Shown: in pieces, positions 44,334 through 54,050 of the stretch | How the letters are laid out: each line of letters opens with the position of its first letter | Numbering within the stretch: the stretch's first letter is position 1 | Notes under the pieces: model-generated | Database searches by the model: none | What the model was told of the DNA's origin: nothing | The model's input: only the letters and a program-made list of their open reading frames with translations | Position numbers and translations under genes: made by a program | From: Spirochaetales bacterium | Lineage (GTDB): Bacteria > Spirochaetota > Spirochaetia > SZUA-6 > RPPD01 | NCBI GenBank assembly: GCA_016929065.1 | Contig: JAFGJO010000002.1 | Coordinates: 62,001 to 126,000 of the forward strand | Length of the DNA: 64,000 nucleotides | Reading direction: 5' to 3'

Positions 44334-44539
44334 TGGCATACAAGGAATTTGATATCACCGGAGGCGAATCGGTTTTTTGCATCAATGAAATGCAGCTGCG
44401 CCACGCGAAAGCATTAATGCAGAATTCCCATGACTCCGCAGAAAAAATAGATACATGTTTCAGACAAATCGAAGCAGATCTCTCCCGTAATGAACAGGCA
44501 GCGCTGGCGTTTCTGATAATTGAAAAACTGCTGGGGTAA
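44333..44539 (+). CDS. Small hypothetical protein (68 residues), coupled to the A-type carrier
   Basis: The GTG start shares one base with the stop of the preceding gene (TAGTG), indicating translational coupling. The product begins MAYKEFDITGGESVF and is followed by a helical part with DSAEKIDTCFRQIEADLS. It has two Cys residues. No family is recognised; the position suggests an accessory role in iron-sulfur assembly. Confidence 0.6.
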   Translation: MAYKEFDITGGESVFCINEMQLRHAKALMQNSHDSAEKIDTCFRQIEADLSRNEQAALAFLIIEKLLG

Positions 44540-44791
44540 TTCTGTAATATTTTTCTTGTAGTATCAAAATGCATTGACTATAATTTCTTCCTGAGGGGCA
44601 TCAACTGTGACAAGCCCTACTTTCAGACCAAAACCATCATTAAATTAAGCGGTTTTGAACAGGGGAAAAATATTACTTTGGTGTTACGGGGGCTGTTAAC
44701 CCCGGGTTATTGGCTATTGGTTTTATCCATAATCTTTTTCTTCCCCACATGTGCTTAGCACAATGATACAGTATATTTATAAGGAGGAATT

Positions 44792-45475
44792 ATGTTCTTG
44801 AAAAGGACGGCATTTTTATTGATACTGGTCAGCCTGGTCATTATTCCTGCAGCAGCAGAGCAACTCGACTATTTTGGTGTCTTCAATCTTGGGATCGATG
44901 TATTCAAGATGTTTATGCTTGGTGAATCGGGGGGGATGGGAGCCGGTGCGACAATTGATTTCAATACAGGGCCGCTGTTATGGCACGGTTCTGCCCATGT
45001 TTTACTTGAGATGAGTGATTTTACACCCGGTGTGGAGGCTGATCTTGGTGTCGGGTTTATTGTCTCAGGAACGTATGAAACCGCGGCAGACTACACTCAA
45101 ATAATTGAGATTTCTTCATGGACAGTGGGAGATTACCGCTATTCGGTCTCGCAAAGAATCGATGGGAAATGCTGGGCGGCATTTTTTCATGTGATAGAGG
45201 CTGGTGTCAAGCCCCATTATGTAGCCCTTGAGGGTGATGAGTTTACCGATGTGATCATGTACGCCGGGTATCGGTTTGCATCCTTTTATGCGGCATGGCT
45301 GCCGATGCAGGAATTTGAAATTGCACTGCATGGATTATTGGGGACAAATGGTGATGAGTTTTATCCGGGAGGAGAGCTGCGGTTGGTTTGGCAGGCCTTC
45401 AATGTAGGTGTCGGCGTCTATGGAGAAATGTTCTATTTCCAGCTTACGATCCGTACAGCCCTGACGTTCATGTGA
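44792..45475 (+). CDS. Exported protein, probable outer-membrane barrel
   Basis: 227 residues; AAGGAGG site, signal peptide ending PAAAE. The mature part has repeating strand-like segments (LDYFGVFNLGIDVFKMFML, FNVGVGVYGEMFYFQLTI) and ends FQLTIRTALTFM, a hydrophobic terminal strand. Similar in size and style to the exported proteins at 16200 and 59941. No named family. It is monocistronic, with a clear terminator behind it. Confidence 0.65.
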   Translation: MFLKRTAFLLILVSLVIIPAAAEQLDYFGVFNLGIDVFKMFMLGESGGMGAGATIDFNTGPLLWHGSAHVLLEMSDFTPGVEADLGVGFIVSGTYETAADYTQIIEISSWTVGDYRYSVSQRIDGKCWAAFFHVIEAGVKPHYVALEGDEFTDVIMYAGYRFASFYAAWLPMQEFEIALHGLLGTNGDEFYPGGELRLVWQAFNVGVGVYGEMFYFQLTIRTALTFM

Positions 45476-45482
45476 ATTAGGT

Positions 45483-45525
45483 AGTCCCTGTGAGACGACA
45501 GGTCTTCTGTCAGCTCACAGGGACT
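45483..45525 (+). terminator. Terminator hairpin
   Basis: AGTCCCTGTGAG (45483-45494) and CTCACAGGGACT (45514-45525), a perfect 12-bp stem, followed by AATTTT. The central part forms a further weak stem. Confidence 0.8.
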
Positions 45526-45799
45526 AATTTTGAATATTTTCCATGCAATTATGTAGAACAGATTCCTGAACCAGAGAAATCTTTCACGCCGAATTTGATT
45601 TCATATAATTCCCAAAAATCATGCGAAATTCCAAAGGATAGTTTTATATCGTTCCCCGGGTAGTTGACTTGGAAAAGGGTGAATTTTGGCATTATATTGT
45701 TCATTATAACCATAAGCTGAATTTCGCGGTTACTTGAGAAGCGAAGAATATTATGGTATTGTCGGAAGAACAACACGACAAACAAGGAGCACTGACTGC

Positions 45800-46507
45800 A
45801 TGTCAATAATACAGCTTGATACGATTATAAAAACATATCATATGGGAAAAGTAGAAGTTCCCGCGCTTCGCGGAATATCACTCACTCTCGTAAAAGGCGA
45901 TTTTGTGGCTATCGCAGGGCCTTCGGGTTCCGGGAAGACAACAATTCTCAATATTATCGGGCTTATTGACAAACCGACATCGGGCTCAATTGTCATTGCA
46001 GATAAAAATGTCACCAACATGAAAAAAGCCGGACTCACCCGGATGCGGCAAAAGGAGCTTGGGTTTATTTTTCAGTCCTTCAACCTTATTTCTGTACTCA
46101 ATGTATTTGAAAATGTTGAGCTGCCCCTCATTATCGGAAAAGCTGAGCAGACAAAGGCGGAGCGCAGGGACTGGGTGAACTATTTAATAGAAGAAGTCGG
46201 GCTTGCAGACCGGAAAAAACACAAGCCGGCGGAATTGTCGGGCGGACAGCAGCAGCGGGTTGCAATTGCACGCGCACTGTCGACCAAACCGCAGATTGTC
46301 ATCGCCGATGAACCCACCGCAAACCTGGACTCGGCGACCGGCGAAACCATCTTGAATTTGATGAAAAAAATAAACAAGGAACAAAACACTACATTTGTAT
46401 TTTCAACACATGACCCGGTGATCCATGAGCTGGCCGACCATGTTATTTTTTTAAAAGACGGCAACATCGTCAGGGAGCGGAAACAGGCGAAAGAGGTGAA
46501 AAAGTGA
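45800..46507 (+). CDS. ABC transporter ATPase of the LolD/MacB type
   Basis: 235 residues with GPSGSGKTTILNIIGL (Walker A), LSGGQQQRVAIARAL (signature), IVIADEPTANLD (Walker B) and FSTHDPV (H loop). The LolD/MacB/FtsE group works with FtsX-like permeases to move lipoproteins, peptides or lipids out of the inner membrane by mechanotransmission. ACAAGGAGC precedes the start. It overlaps the permease start by 4 bases (GTGA). Confidence 0.93.
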   Translation: MSIIQLDTIIKTYHMGKVEVPALRGISLTLVKGDFVAIAGPSGSGKTTILNIIGLIDKPTSGSIVIADKNVTNMKKAGLTRMRQKELGFIFQSFNLISVLNVFENVELPLIIGKAEQTKAERRDWVNYLIEEVGLADRKKHKPAELSGGQQQRVAIARALSTKPQIVIADEPTANLDSATGETILNLMKKINKEQNTTFVFSTHDPVIHELADHVIFLKDGNIVRERKQAKEVKK

Positions 46508-47952
46508 TTTTTATTATCGCTTTCAGAAACCTTTTTAAAAGCATCAGGCATACACTTATTGTTGTTTTTCTTATTATGGTCATCATCGCACTTTTTTACA
46601 TCGGGAACACCGTCCTCGAAGAATCAAACAACGGACTGCGGACAACCTACATTCTTAACTATACCGGAGATATTGTCATTCAGGAGAAAACCGATGTGTC
46701 CATGAGCCTGTTCGGGGCAAATACACCGGCGATCGGCGAGTTTTTCTCTATTCCTGTGCTGAATGATGTTGACACAATAAATGCTCTGGCAGCTGATTTC
46801 GAGGAAGTGGAAACAATAACCCGTCAGATTTCCGGCCCTGCAGTCCTTGATATCGGCACTCAGCGGTTCGGAGTCCCGGTATTCGGCATCGATCCTGATA
46901 CCTATTTTCCCTGTTTTCCCGGTATACAACTTGATGCAGGCAGATTTCTGCAAAGCGGCGAGATGGGAGCCATGCTTACAAAGGGGCGGGCAGAACAGGT
47001 GAAGAAGGATACAGGTGTTCCTGTTTCAGTCGGCGATTCAATTCTTTTAAGTACAGCCGGGACGACGGGATTCAAGATTCGGGAAGTGCCGGTCGTCGGT
47101 ATTTTCTCCTATTCGAATGCCGTTCAAATTCCCGATGAGATTGTCCTCACGGATGCGCAGACAGCCCGTGCGCTCAACTCGATCCTGCTCGCAACAGATT
47201 CCGACTACGCCCCGCCGGAAACGACTGTGGATATTTTAACCGATGATATCGACAGCCTTTTTATGGATGAAGGTTCAGACACGATTGCGGATAAAACAGA
47301 GTCAGTATCTTTGGCTGAAATTAAGACATTGCTTGAAACCGGTACTGAACCGGTCACACAGGACTGGAAAGATGGCGGATGGAATTTTATTATCCTCCGG
47401 CTTAAAAAAGGCGTCAATGATTCCGATTTTTTAAAAAAACTTAATGAAAAGCTGGAACCCTTTACCGCAAAGGCAGTGGACTGGAGAACCGCAGCCGGAA
47501 CTCCGGCATTGTTGGTGCTGCTGCTGCAGTATCTGTTTAATGCGGGGCTCCTGTTGATTATTATTGCGGGAATTATTGCGATAATAAATATATTGTTGAT
47601 TACCGTTTTTCAGCGGATGAAGGAAATTGGAACATTGCGGGCAATCGGAGCATCCGACGGGTATGTGCGGTTATTGATTTTTACTGAAAATATTATCATT
47701 GCAGCGATTGCGGGTATTCTGGGAATTGTTCTGGGGAACGTACTCATTCAGGTGATAAACGGAATGGGCATTTCCGTCAACAACAGCCTGATCTCATCCA
47801 TGCTGGGCCATGACAGGATTTTTATACAGAATTCCGGCCTTATGGCAATTGCCAGCGTTGCACTTTCGGTTGTATTGGGATTTTTGTCCTCGATTTATCC
47901 GGTACAGATCGCATTGCGTATCCAGCCGGTAGAAGCAGTTGCAAAAGGATAG
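46504..47952 (+). CDS. FtsX/MacB-type ABC permease
   Basis: 482 residues. One N-terminal helix (HTLIVVFLIMVIIALFYIG), a large periplasmic region (about residues 50-335, MacB core-like), then three C-terminal helices with the FtsX motif (MKEIGTLRAIGASDGYV). Start GTG overlaps the ATPase stop. Such permeases act as pairs or homodimers; the second gene of the pair is reduced to the stub at 47956. Confidence 0.9.
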   Translation: MIFIIAFRNLFKSIRHTLIVVFLIMVIIALFYIGNTVLEESNNGLRTTYILNYTGDIVIQEKTDVSMSLFGANTPAIGEFFSIPVLNDVDTINALAADFEEVETITRQISGPAVLDIGTQRFGVPVFGIDPDTYFPCFPGIQLDAGRFLQSGEMGAMLTKGRAEQVKKDTGVPVSVGDSILLSTAGTTGFKIREVPVVGIFSYSNAVQIPDEIVLTDAQTARALNSILLATDSDYAPPETTVDILTDDIDSLFMDEGSDTIADKTESVSLAEIKTLLETGTEPVTQDWKDGGWNFIILRLKKGVNDSDFLKKLNEKLEPFTAKAVDWRTAAGTPALLVLLLQYLFNAGLLLIIIAGIIAIINILLITVFQRMKEIGTLRAIGASDGYVRLLIFTENIIIAAIAGILGIVLGNVLIQVINGMGISVNNSLISSMLGHDRIFIQNSGLMAIASVALSVVLGFLSSIYPVQIALRIQPVEAVAKG

Positions 47953-47955
47953 CAT

Positions 47956-48117
47956 ATGAAAAGTATTCATGGCCCGATATTGGTTGTCTCTTGTTTTATT
48001 TTCGTTGTAACCAAAATCGCCATTCTCATGTTTACTATAATACCGGCTGTCTGGATACCGGCATTCCGGGCGTCCAGGACAGAACTGGTTGATGCATTGG
48101 CAGGAGGAAAGCTGTAA
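47956..48117 (+). pseudogene. 53-codon stub of a second FtsX-type permease
   Basis: AAAGGAT and ATG at 47956, two bases after the first permease's stop; the stop overlaps the next ATG (TAATG). The product has one hydrophobic helix and ends PAFRASRTELVDALAGGKL, which is the usual C-terminal end of FtsX-like permeases (P..RASR..PVEALR). So the rest of a second permease (~400 codons) is missing, while start and coupling signals are in place. It may be a deletion remnant or a retained single-helix partner. Confidence 0.7.
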
Positions 48118-48881
48118 TGAAGCGATTTTTTATTATTATTGTACTCATATTATCTGGATGTGTTTTTGGCTATGCCCAGGATTTCAAGGCAATGCTCGTC
48201 ACGGCTGATGCATTGGTCAATTTTCCGGATTCAGATTTTTCAGCTGAATACACGATTGCCCGTGAAGTGCCGAAACAGGGACTCACCTCGACCTCATGTG
48301 TTATCTTTCGCCGTGATGTTGAAAAAAAATATGTGATTATCGTGACCGAGCCAAAAATCAACAAGGGACAGGGGTATCTGAAAATCGGCGATACCATATG
48401 GTTTTACGACCCGGAGAGCCGCAGGTTCAATACATCAAGTTCGCGGGAGCGGTTTCAGAACTCGAACGCGAGAAACGCAGATTTCACCGAATCGACGCTG
48501 GCCAGGGATTATGATGTGGTAAAGGGTGAAAAAGTAATGCTCGGCAAGTATGACTGCTGGCTGCTTCACCTCAAGGCAAATAATGATGAAGTCGCTTATC
48601 CGGTCATGAAAATCTGGATCAGCGATGACGGGCTTGTGCGAAAAGCCGAAGACTACAGTCTGTCCAATCAGCTTTTGCGGACGACTGCAGTGTACGGGTA
48701 CCAGAAAGTCGGGACAAAATATGTCCCCACTAAAGTGCTGTTTCTGGACAATCTTGCCGGCGCAATGGTGGAAGGAAAATTTGTTCACGAAAAAACACAG
48801 GTCACCATTACCAAACCGTCCTTGAAAAAACTTCCCGACTCGGTATTTTCAAAAACATTTCTGGAGAGTACCAGCCGTTGA
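48117..48881 (+). CDS. LolA-like outer-membrane lipoprotein-sorting protein
   Basis: 254 residues. A signal peptide (IIVLILSGCVFGYAQ) with a possible lipobox SGC, then a single domain of alternating strands with IWFYDPESRRFNTSSSRER and YDVVKGEKVMLGKYDCWLLHL, typical of the LolA-like family that is encoded with MacB/LolCDE-like transporters. It would accept a hydrophobic cargo and carry it across the periplasm. Start is coupled to the stub (TAATG), stop overlaps the next gene by 4 bases (TTGA). Confidence 0.8.
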   Translation: MKRFFIIIVLILSGCVFGYAQDFKAMLVTADALVNFPDSDFSAEYTIAREVPKQGLTSTSCVIFRRDVEKKYVIIVTEPKINKGQGYLKIGDTIWFYDPESRRFNTSSSRERFQNSNARNADFTESTLARDYDVVKGEKVMLGKYDCWLLHLKANNDEVAYPVMKIWISDDGLVRKAEDYSLSNQLLRTTAVYGYQKVGTKYVPTKVLFLDNLAGAMVEGKFVHEKTQVTITKPSLKKLPDSVFSKTFLESTSR

Positions 48882-50140
48882 GAACCTTTTGCCTGATTGT
48901 TGTCATCATTTGTCTTCCTCTCTCGTTATCATGGGCTCAGGAAACACAGCAGCTCCCGGAGGATATTGATGCATTGTTTCAGGATGATACTCCCCCAAAA
49001 GACACAAAAGAGCCGGGTGATGAAACAGCAGAAAACAGTGATTTGCTGACACAGGTGGTGATGCAGGACAATTTTTCTTTGGGTGCTGATTTTTTGCTTG
49101 TCGGCGGGTATTCACCGGGACTGAATTATCTGCCCTATGATGTTTCCGACCCCTCGGAGATCAAGTACCAGGACAAGTTTATCGCAAAGCTGAATTCTTC
49201 GGTATCGCTGAATGTGCGGTTCTCTCCGGAATTCCGTGTTTTCAATAAAATCAGCGCGCGGCTGCCGGAGCTTGAGCTTGAGGTCACCGAACTGTTTTGC
49301 GATTACACGGTCGCGGATACGGTTTTTCTGCGTCTGGGAAGGCAGACCATCACCTGGGGAATTTCCCGCAACTATCCTTTTACCAATTTATTGGCGCGTC
49401 TTCCCGCAGATGCAACTGATAATAATGAATCGGCAGATTCCTTTGCATTCAAAATGAATATCCCGATCGGGACAGGAGGACTGGAGGCAGTCGCCTTTAC
49501 CCGAAGCAGTTTCTGGATTCCGTCAGATGAACCGGCAGCGGATGAAATCGGTTACGGTGGAAAACTGAACCTTGCATTCGAATTTGCGGATATCAACATT
49601 GGCGGTTTTTATCATAAAGACATGGACGTCAGATTTTTTTATACGGTCAAGACAACCCTGTTTGACTCCCTTGAAGTGTATACCGAGGGCCTCCTGGCCA
49701 TGGAGCAGGCATGGTTCATCGACCCGGAAACGCGCAGAATCGGGTTTTCTGCAAACGCCGGAATCTATTTTGATTTGTTTTCCCGAATGCTTGAAATAAA
49801 CGCGGAGTATTTCTATAACGGTGAAGAATCAGATCCCGACCAGCTGGTAAAGGGGGATTTGTTCCCGATGTTTCCGGGCCATAATGCGGCCCTGAATGTG
49901 TCTTTTGCCCTGTTTGACCGCAAGTTCAAGCTGCTGTTCCAGGGAAAGTACAATATTACTGAAAACTCCGGGGTGATCATTCCTGCTGCAACATTATCAC
50001 TATTCCCGCATTTAACCTTTACCCTTGCTGTTCCCTGGATTTTGGGGCCGACAGACGGGGAATACTCTGAAAATAATGAAGAAAATGACAACAGACGAAT
50101 CAGTCTGATTTTGGGAATTGTATTAAAAGGAAGTCTGTAA
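48878..50140 (+). CDS. Large outer-membrane beta-barrel protein of the transporter operon
   Basis: 420 residues; TTG start overlapping the previous stop. Signal peptide ending LSWAQ, an acidic segment, then strand-rich sequence with LGRQTITWGISRNYPF, a motif seen in the DUF1302-like/TonB-independent barrel proteins that accompany lipid exporters (the GRQ..W motif). The end reads ISLILGIVLKGSL. By position it is the outer-membrane partner of the ABC-LolA system. Confidence 0.78.
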   Translation: MRTFCLIVVIICLPLSLSWAQETQQLPEDIDALFQDDTPPKDTKEPGDETAENSDLLTQVVMQDNFSLGADFLLVGGYSPGLNYLPYDVSDPSEIKYQDKFIAKLNSSVSLNVRFSPEFRVFNKISARLPELELEVTELFCDYTVADTVFLRLGRQTITWGISRNYPFTNLLARLPADATDNNESADSFAFKMNIPIGTGGLEAVAFTRSSFWIPSDEPAADEIGYGGKLNLAFEFADINIGGFYHKDMDVRFFYTVKTTLFDSLEVYTEGLLAMEQAWFIDPETRRIGFSANAGIYFDLFSRMLEINAEYFYNGEESDPDQLVKGDLFPMFPGHNAALNVSFALFDRKFKLLFQGKYNITENSGVIIPAATLSLFPHLTFTLAVPWILGPTDGEYSENNEENDNRRISLILGIVLKGSL

Positions 50141-50182
50141 GCATCCTTCCGCTTCTTCATTTTTTATTCAATCCATGTCATA

Positions 50183-50662
50183 GTGTATTCCATAAGAAAA
50201 AATAATGAAGGACCGATTGGAGAACAGTTTTTGAGTGAATCGACAAATCCGGGAACACATATCCAGCCTGACCGCATACAGCCTCGGATGCCGGAATTTC
50301 GGGATTTGCCAAGCTGTGTCCGGTGGATCAGGTTGTGCGGAATCCTCTCCATCGCAGCCGGAGTGTGTGCCGTCATATTTGGATTTCTGCCATTTTTAAC
50401 ATCCTCGGAAACCATTGTGTTTACTATTGTCGGCGGAATAATTATCGGGAGCGTCATTATTATTTCGGGATTCGCTCTTGTTGAAAGCTCAAAAAAAATG
50501 AAACTCTATCAGTATTCAAAAAAGCTTTCAGCGCTTGAGAGTGCCTTTCAAAAAACAAACCTCCATTTCAAAATTAGCGGAATTCTGGTGATGATCGGAA
50601 TATTTTTTATTGTATTGGTCTTCATCGTGTTTTTACTTGTTATCGCCTTGCAGGGTGTGTAA
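50183..50662 (+). CDS. Membrane protein with three hydrophobic helices
   Basis: 159 residues from a GTG start. A hydrophilic N-terminus (~45 residues) precedes helices GILSIAAGVCAVIFGFLPFL, IVFTIVGGIIIGSVIIISGFA and a C-terminal one (FFIVLVFIVFLLVIALQG). The layout resembles DUF5362-type small membrane proteins; the gene at 50711 has the same layout and is probably its paralogue. Function unknown. Confidence 0.65.
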   Translation: MYSIRKNNEGPIGEQFLSESTNPGTHIQPDRIQPRMPEFRDLPSCVRWIRLCGILSIAAGVCAVIFGFLPFLTSSETIVFTIVGGIIIGSVIIISGFALVESSKKMKLYQYSKKLSALESAFQKTNLHFKISGILVMIGIFFIVLVFIVFLLVIALQGV

Positions 50663-50710
50663 AGCAATGAAGCAGGGAAAAGTATAAAAAGGATTTGATG
50701 CCGGGTGAGT

Positions 50711-51121
50711 ATGACCATGAATGAAAACAGAAAATCCCCTGAGAAAAAAAAATATCCATTTTCAGATGTTTTTCCGTCGCATTCATTCTGGACACGGTTG
50801 TTGAGTGTCCTTGCTTTTTTGGCAGGCGGCGGTCTGTGTATCTTCGGCTTTTCTGCCCTGCTTGTTGATTTTACAGTTTTTGCCATCTTTATTATTATCA
50901 GTCTGTATTTTCTTTCGATGGGAGCATTGCTTTTGGGGATCTCAAACTCCATGACGCTCTATTTGAAGGAACACACCATTACCAGGTTTCAGGGAGTTGT
51001 TTGCGCAGTCCGCAGGTATTTCCGGTTTATGGGGATTTCTGCGATTGCGATTATCGTTATTTCCATAGCGGTTCTGGTTATTTTTTATTTTATCCGGGGG
51101 GAGTCAGGACTGTTTCTGTAA
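50711..51121 (+). CDS. Membrane protein, paralogue of 50183-50662
   Basis: 136 residues, three helices (LLSVLAFLAGGGLCIFGFSA, FAIFIIISLYFLSMGALLLG, and a C-terminal one), same order and loop lengths as the preceding gene. The start is uncertain: GTG at 50705 or ATG at 50711/50717, with no strong ribosome binding site. Its 3' end overlaps the convergent NUDIX gene by 37 bases. Confidence 0.6.
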   Translation: MTMNENRKSPEKKKYPFSDVFPSHSFWTRLLSVLAFLAGGGLCIFGFSALLVDFTVFAIFIIISLYFLSMGALLLGISNSMTLYLKEHTITRFQGVVCAVRRYFRFMGISAIAIIVISIAVLVIFYFIRGESGLFL

Positions 51122-51567
51122 TAATCGAAAAGAAGCAGTCGTGAAAATACCGAGTCGGATCCCTTTTGATATTCACACAGCAGCTGTTTTGAATACTCAT
51201 GGAGCGGTAAATCAAGAGCTTCTGTAACCGTGACCCACTGGAAACCGGTATGCTCGCCGTTGAGCACGACATCGGATGAATTTGTCCGGCAGAAAAAGTC
51301 AAAAAACAGGTAATGTTTTTTCTCTGAGAAAGCAGCGTCAAAAATGCATTCCTGAAATGCAATAAACCTAACATCAAAGATATCAAGTCCCGTTTCTTCC
51401 TTTACTTCGCGGATAACTGCTCTGGTGATTGTCTCTCCGCATTCAACATGTCCGCCGGGAATCGCCCATAATCCGTTCAGAATGGCCGGCTGGACCAGGA
51501 GGACATCGTTGTTGCTGCTAAAAACGAGCGCACCGACGGTCGGTTCTGGAAAGTTTTTCGAAGTCAT
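51085..51567 (-). CDS. NUDIX hydrolase
   Basis: 160 residues. The full NUDIX box is present near residue 35: GGHVECGETITRAV then REVKEETGL (Gx5Ex7REUxEExGU). NUDIX enzymes hydrolyse nucleoside diphosphates linked to another moiety; this one resembles ADP-ribose/NTP hydrolases of the general housecleaning kind. The chosen start has AAGGA 6 bases upstream; the ATG seven codons earlier overlaps that. Confidence 0.92.
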   Translation of the reverse strand: MTSKNFPEPTVGALVFSSNNDVLLVQPAILNGLWAIPGGHVECGETITRAVIREVKEETGLDIFDVRFIAFQECIFDAAFSEKKHYLFFDFFCRTNSSDVVLNGEHTGFQWVTVTEALDLPLHEYSKQLLCEYQKGSDSVFSRLLLFDYYRNSPDSPRIK

Positions 51568-51608
51568 ATCGTTTCCTTGTATTGTCATTTTTCCATTTTA
51601 AAATCGTG

Positions 51609-54050
51609 TTACAATTCACAGCTTATTATTTTTTTTCGCTTATCAAGGCTAATGGGCGGTTTGTCATATTTCAAATCCCATACAGTGATGGTTCCGTCCT
51701 GGGCTCCGGTTGCCAAAAGAGAATTGTCTGTGGTTAAGGCGCTTGAGTGGATTGGAGCGGCCTTTCCTGTTTCAACAACAAATTTGGTTTCCTCATCAAT
51801 TAATACAGGGTTTGTTTCTGTATTTTTTAAAAGAGGAATAATGGCGGCATTTGCCTTAATTTCCGGCTGAACAGTGCGGAAAACCAGATCTTTTGAGAAA
51901 TATTTATTTTTTAATTCTTCAGACATTTCAGTGATGTGAAGGTTGTTTTCAAAATAACAGCGGTTGATTGCATTTTCAGTCCCGTAAAATTGATTATCGG
52001 GTGTGTAAAACATCCATTCAGAGTTTACTTCACCGGATGAAAAAGGTACCATATTTGTCATTGTTTTACCGGAGGGAAGGGCAATAAATGCAATTTCATT
52101 CCCCCGGCCTGCAAGCAGCAAATGCTCACCTGTTTTGGATGGATGGATTGCAAACAGCTGTGTATACGGACCAAAGATTTCAACGGGTGCTGATCTGGTT
52201 TCAACATTCCAGAACTGTATCGTATGTGCTTGTGTCAATGCCGCCATATATTTTCCATCGGTTGAAAAAATAATTGTTCTTGTATTCCCGTCCCAGCGAA
52301 GGGCGTGTGTGATTACTTTTTTCCCGTTCGCGCGGTCTAACAGTATAATATTGTTATGAACCGCGGCTGCAATATATTTGTCATCGGGCGAAACAGCAAG
52401 CCGGGCCGAGTATGCCCAGTTTGCGATAGTGTATGATTTGATGAGTATGCCTGTGGCAGCATCCCATTCCTGGATGACCGCGTCTGAATTAAAGGTGATC
52501 AGCTGTTTCATGTCGTTTGAAAAGACAAGGGTATCAAACCAGGCTTCGTTTTTACTTTCAATCTGAAAAACCATTTTTCCGGTCTCAACATCCCACATTT
52601 TCACGGTTTTATCGCGGCTTGCAGTTGCCAGAAACTGTGAATCGGGAGAAAACACGCAGTCTTCAACACTTTCATTGTGGGGTTTGATGATATGTCTTGC
52701 CTGTAAAAACGGTTCAACAGCCCAGATGACCATGGTATTGGTCTTGTCGATTGACACGAATTGTTGTGCGTTTGGGGAAGTCCGTAAAAATTGAATAGTA
52801 TCCTGATTTTTTTCTGCATCATGAAGAATTGCATGAGGCTGCCCGTCAGCTGTCTTTGTGATATTCCAGGTAAATACAGTTGTTTTTTCAAATCCAAAAA
52901 ACTTCCAGGAGCCGGGTGACAGCACCGCAGCATTCCAATATATATGGACATCGTTTGGACAGGACAATTGGATATCTTTACCTGATATAATATCCAGCAT
53001 GTGCGGCTTCATGTCATTCCCGCCGGTAATCAAAATGTTGCTCTCCGGAATAAATGCTGCTGCCCGAACCAGAATTTCATCTCCCAGATATGTGCCTGCT
53101 GTTGTCCATGTGTGCATATCCAGCAGCTTGATTTTTTTATCTTCATCGGTAAACGCGAGGTATTTGCTGTCCGGCGAGAATGTGCAGACGAGACTGCCGA
53201 ACCCGATAAGGCTGCCTTTCTCAAGGTCCCACGTAATTGTTTTTTTTAATTCGCCGGATACTGTATCCCAGATATTGGTCAGCTGGTCATACCCGATCGA
53301 GGCAAGATATTTCCCGTCCGGGGAGAGCGTTAAAAAGTAAATATCCCGGGAGTGTCCCTTGAACTGGCTGACAGTCTTTTTGGAAATGATGTCTCTTTCG
53401 ATGACTTTGTTTTTCTCCCCATAATACAAATACTTCCCGTCCGGGCTGAATGCGATTGAGTTGTCATCCAGTTCTCCCGCAGGGAAAGAATCGAGCATAT
53501 CTCCTGTCTGTATATCCCATATCATCACATCCAGGCCGTATGATTCCCCTGATTCAAACCCGACTGCAGCGATAAGGGTATTTTGACGGTTCACATCGAT
53601 ATCAAATATTTTGCCGTCCGGTTTTGAAAGTGTTTGGAGCATGTTGCCTGTTTTTGTCTCGCAGACGATTATGGAGCCGTCCATGCCCGACGAAACAAAC
53701 TGATCTCCGTCATGGACAAATTGGACATCAGTGACAGGGCCGGTATGGTGGAGAAATGTTTTTACAAGCTTTCCGCTTTTTGTCTCATACAATTTTACTG
53801 TGTTGTCGGTGTTTGCAGTAATAAAATATGTGCTGTCCGGGAAGACATCAATGGAGTTGATTGTAGCCGAGAACCCGGCGGGGACAACAAGTCTGAGCGA
53901 TGCTTCTGCTTGCTGAATAGCAAGAGGAGCAGTTTCGTCAACAGAATTGTATTCTGTGATATTTTGGGAAACACACCCGGTCAGTATTATAAAGAAGATA
54001 ATTATCTGTATTGCAAAAAAATGTGCGTTGAGATGTTTGGTTGTATTCAC
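51609..54050 (-). CDS. Large WD40-repeat lipoprotein
   Basis: 813 residues; AAGGAG 5 bases before a GTG start, lipobox TGC (near residue 27). About a dozen WD40 repeats with SPDGKYLAS, TVKLYE, VKMWDVETGK and ITVWDLKYD motifs form probably two seven-blade propellers. It would be a protein-interaction platform in the periplasm or at the surface. A related WD40 protein starts at 62651. Function unknown. Its upstream neighbour is the divergent solute-binding protein. Confidence 0.88.
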   Translation of the reverse strand: MNTTKHLNAHFFAIQIIIFFIILTGCVSQNITEYNSVDETAPLAIQQAEASLRLVVPAGFSATINSIDVFPDSTYFITANTDNTVKLYETKSGKLVKTFLHHTGPVTDVQFVHDGDQFVSSGMDGSIIVCETKTGNMLQTLSKPDGKIFDIDVNRQNTLIAAVGFESGESYGLDVMIWDIQTGDMLDSFPAGELDDNSIAFSPDGKYLYYGEKNKVIERDIISKKTVSQFKGHSRDIYFLTLSPDGKYLASIGYDQLTNIWDTVSGELKKTITWDLEKGSLIGFGSLVCTFSPDSKYLAFTDEDKKIKLLDMHTWTTAGTYLGDEILVRAAAFIPESNILITGGNDMKPHMLDIISGKDIQLSCPNDVHIYWNAAVLSPGSWKFFGFEKTTVFTWNITKTADGQPHAILHDAEKNQDTIQFLRTSPNAQQFVSIDKTNTMVIWAVEPFLQARHIIKPHNESVEDCVFSPDSQFLATASRDKTVKMWDVETGKMVFQIESKNEAWFDTLVFSNDMKQLITFNSDAVIQEWDAATGILIKSYTIANWAYSARLAVSPDDKYIAAAVHNNIILLDRANGKKVITHALRWDGNTRTIIFSTDGKYMAALTQAHTIQFWNVETRSAPVEIFGPYTQLFAIHPSKTGEHLLLAGRGNEIAFIALPSGKTMTNMVPFSSGEVNSEWMFYTPDNQFYGTENAINRCYFENNLHITEMSEELKNKYFSKDLVFRTVQPEIKANAAIIPLLKNTETNPVLIDEETKFVVETGKAAPIHSSALTTDNSLLATGAQDGTITVWDLKYDKPPISLDKRKKIISCEL

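Noticed and set aside
44680-44710. G-rich/C-rich short hairpin between the iron-sulfur operon and the next gene
   Set aside because: The stem is only about 5 bp (CGGGG/CCCCG) with no T run, too weak to call a terminator or riboswitch.
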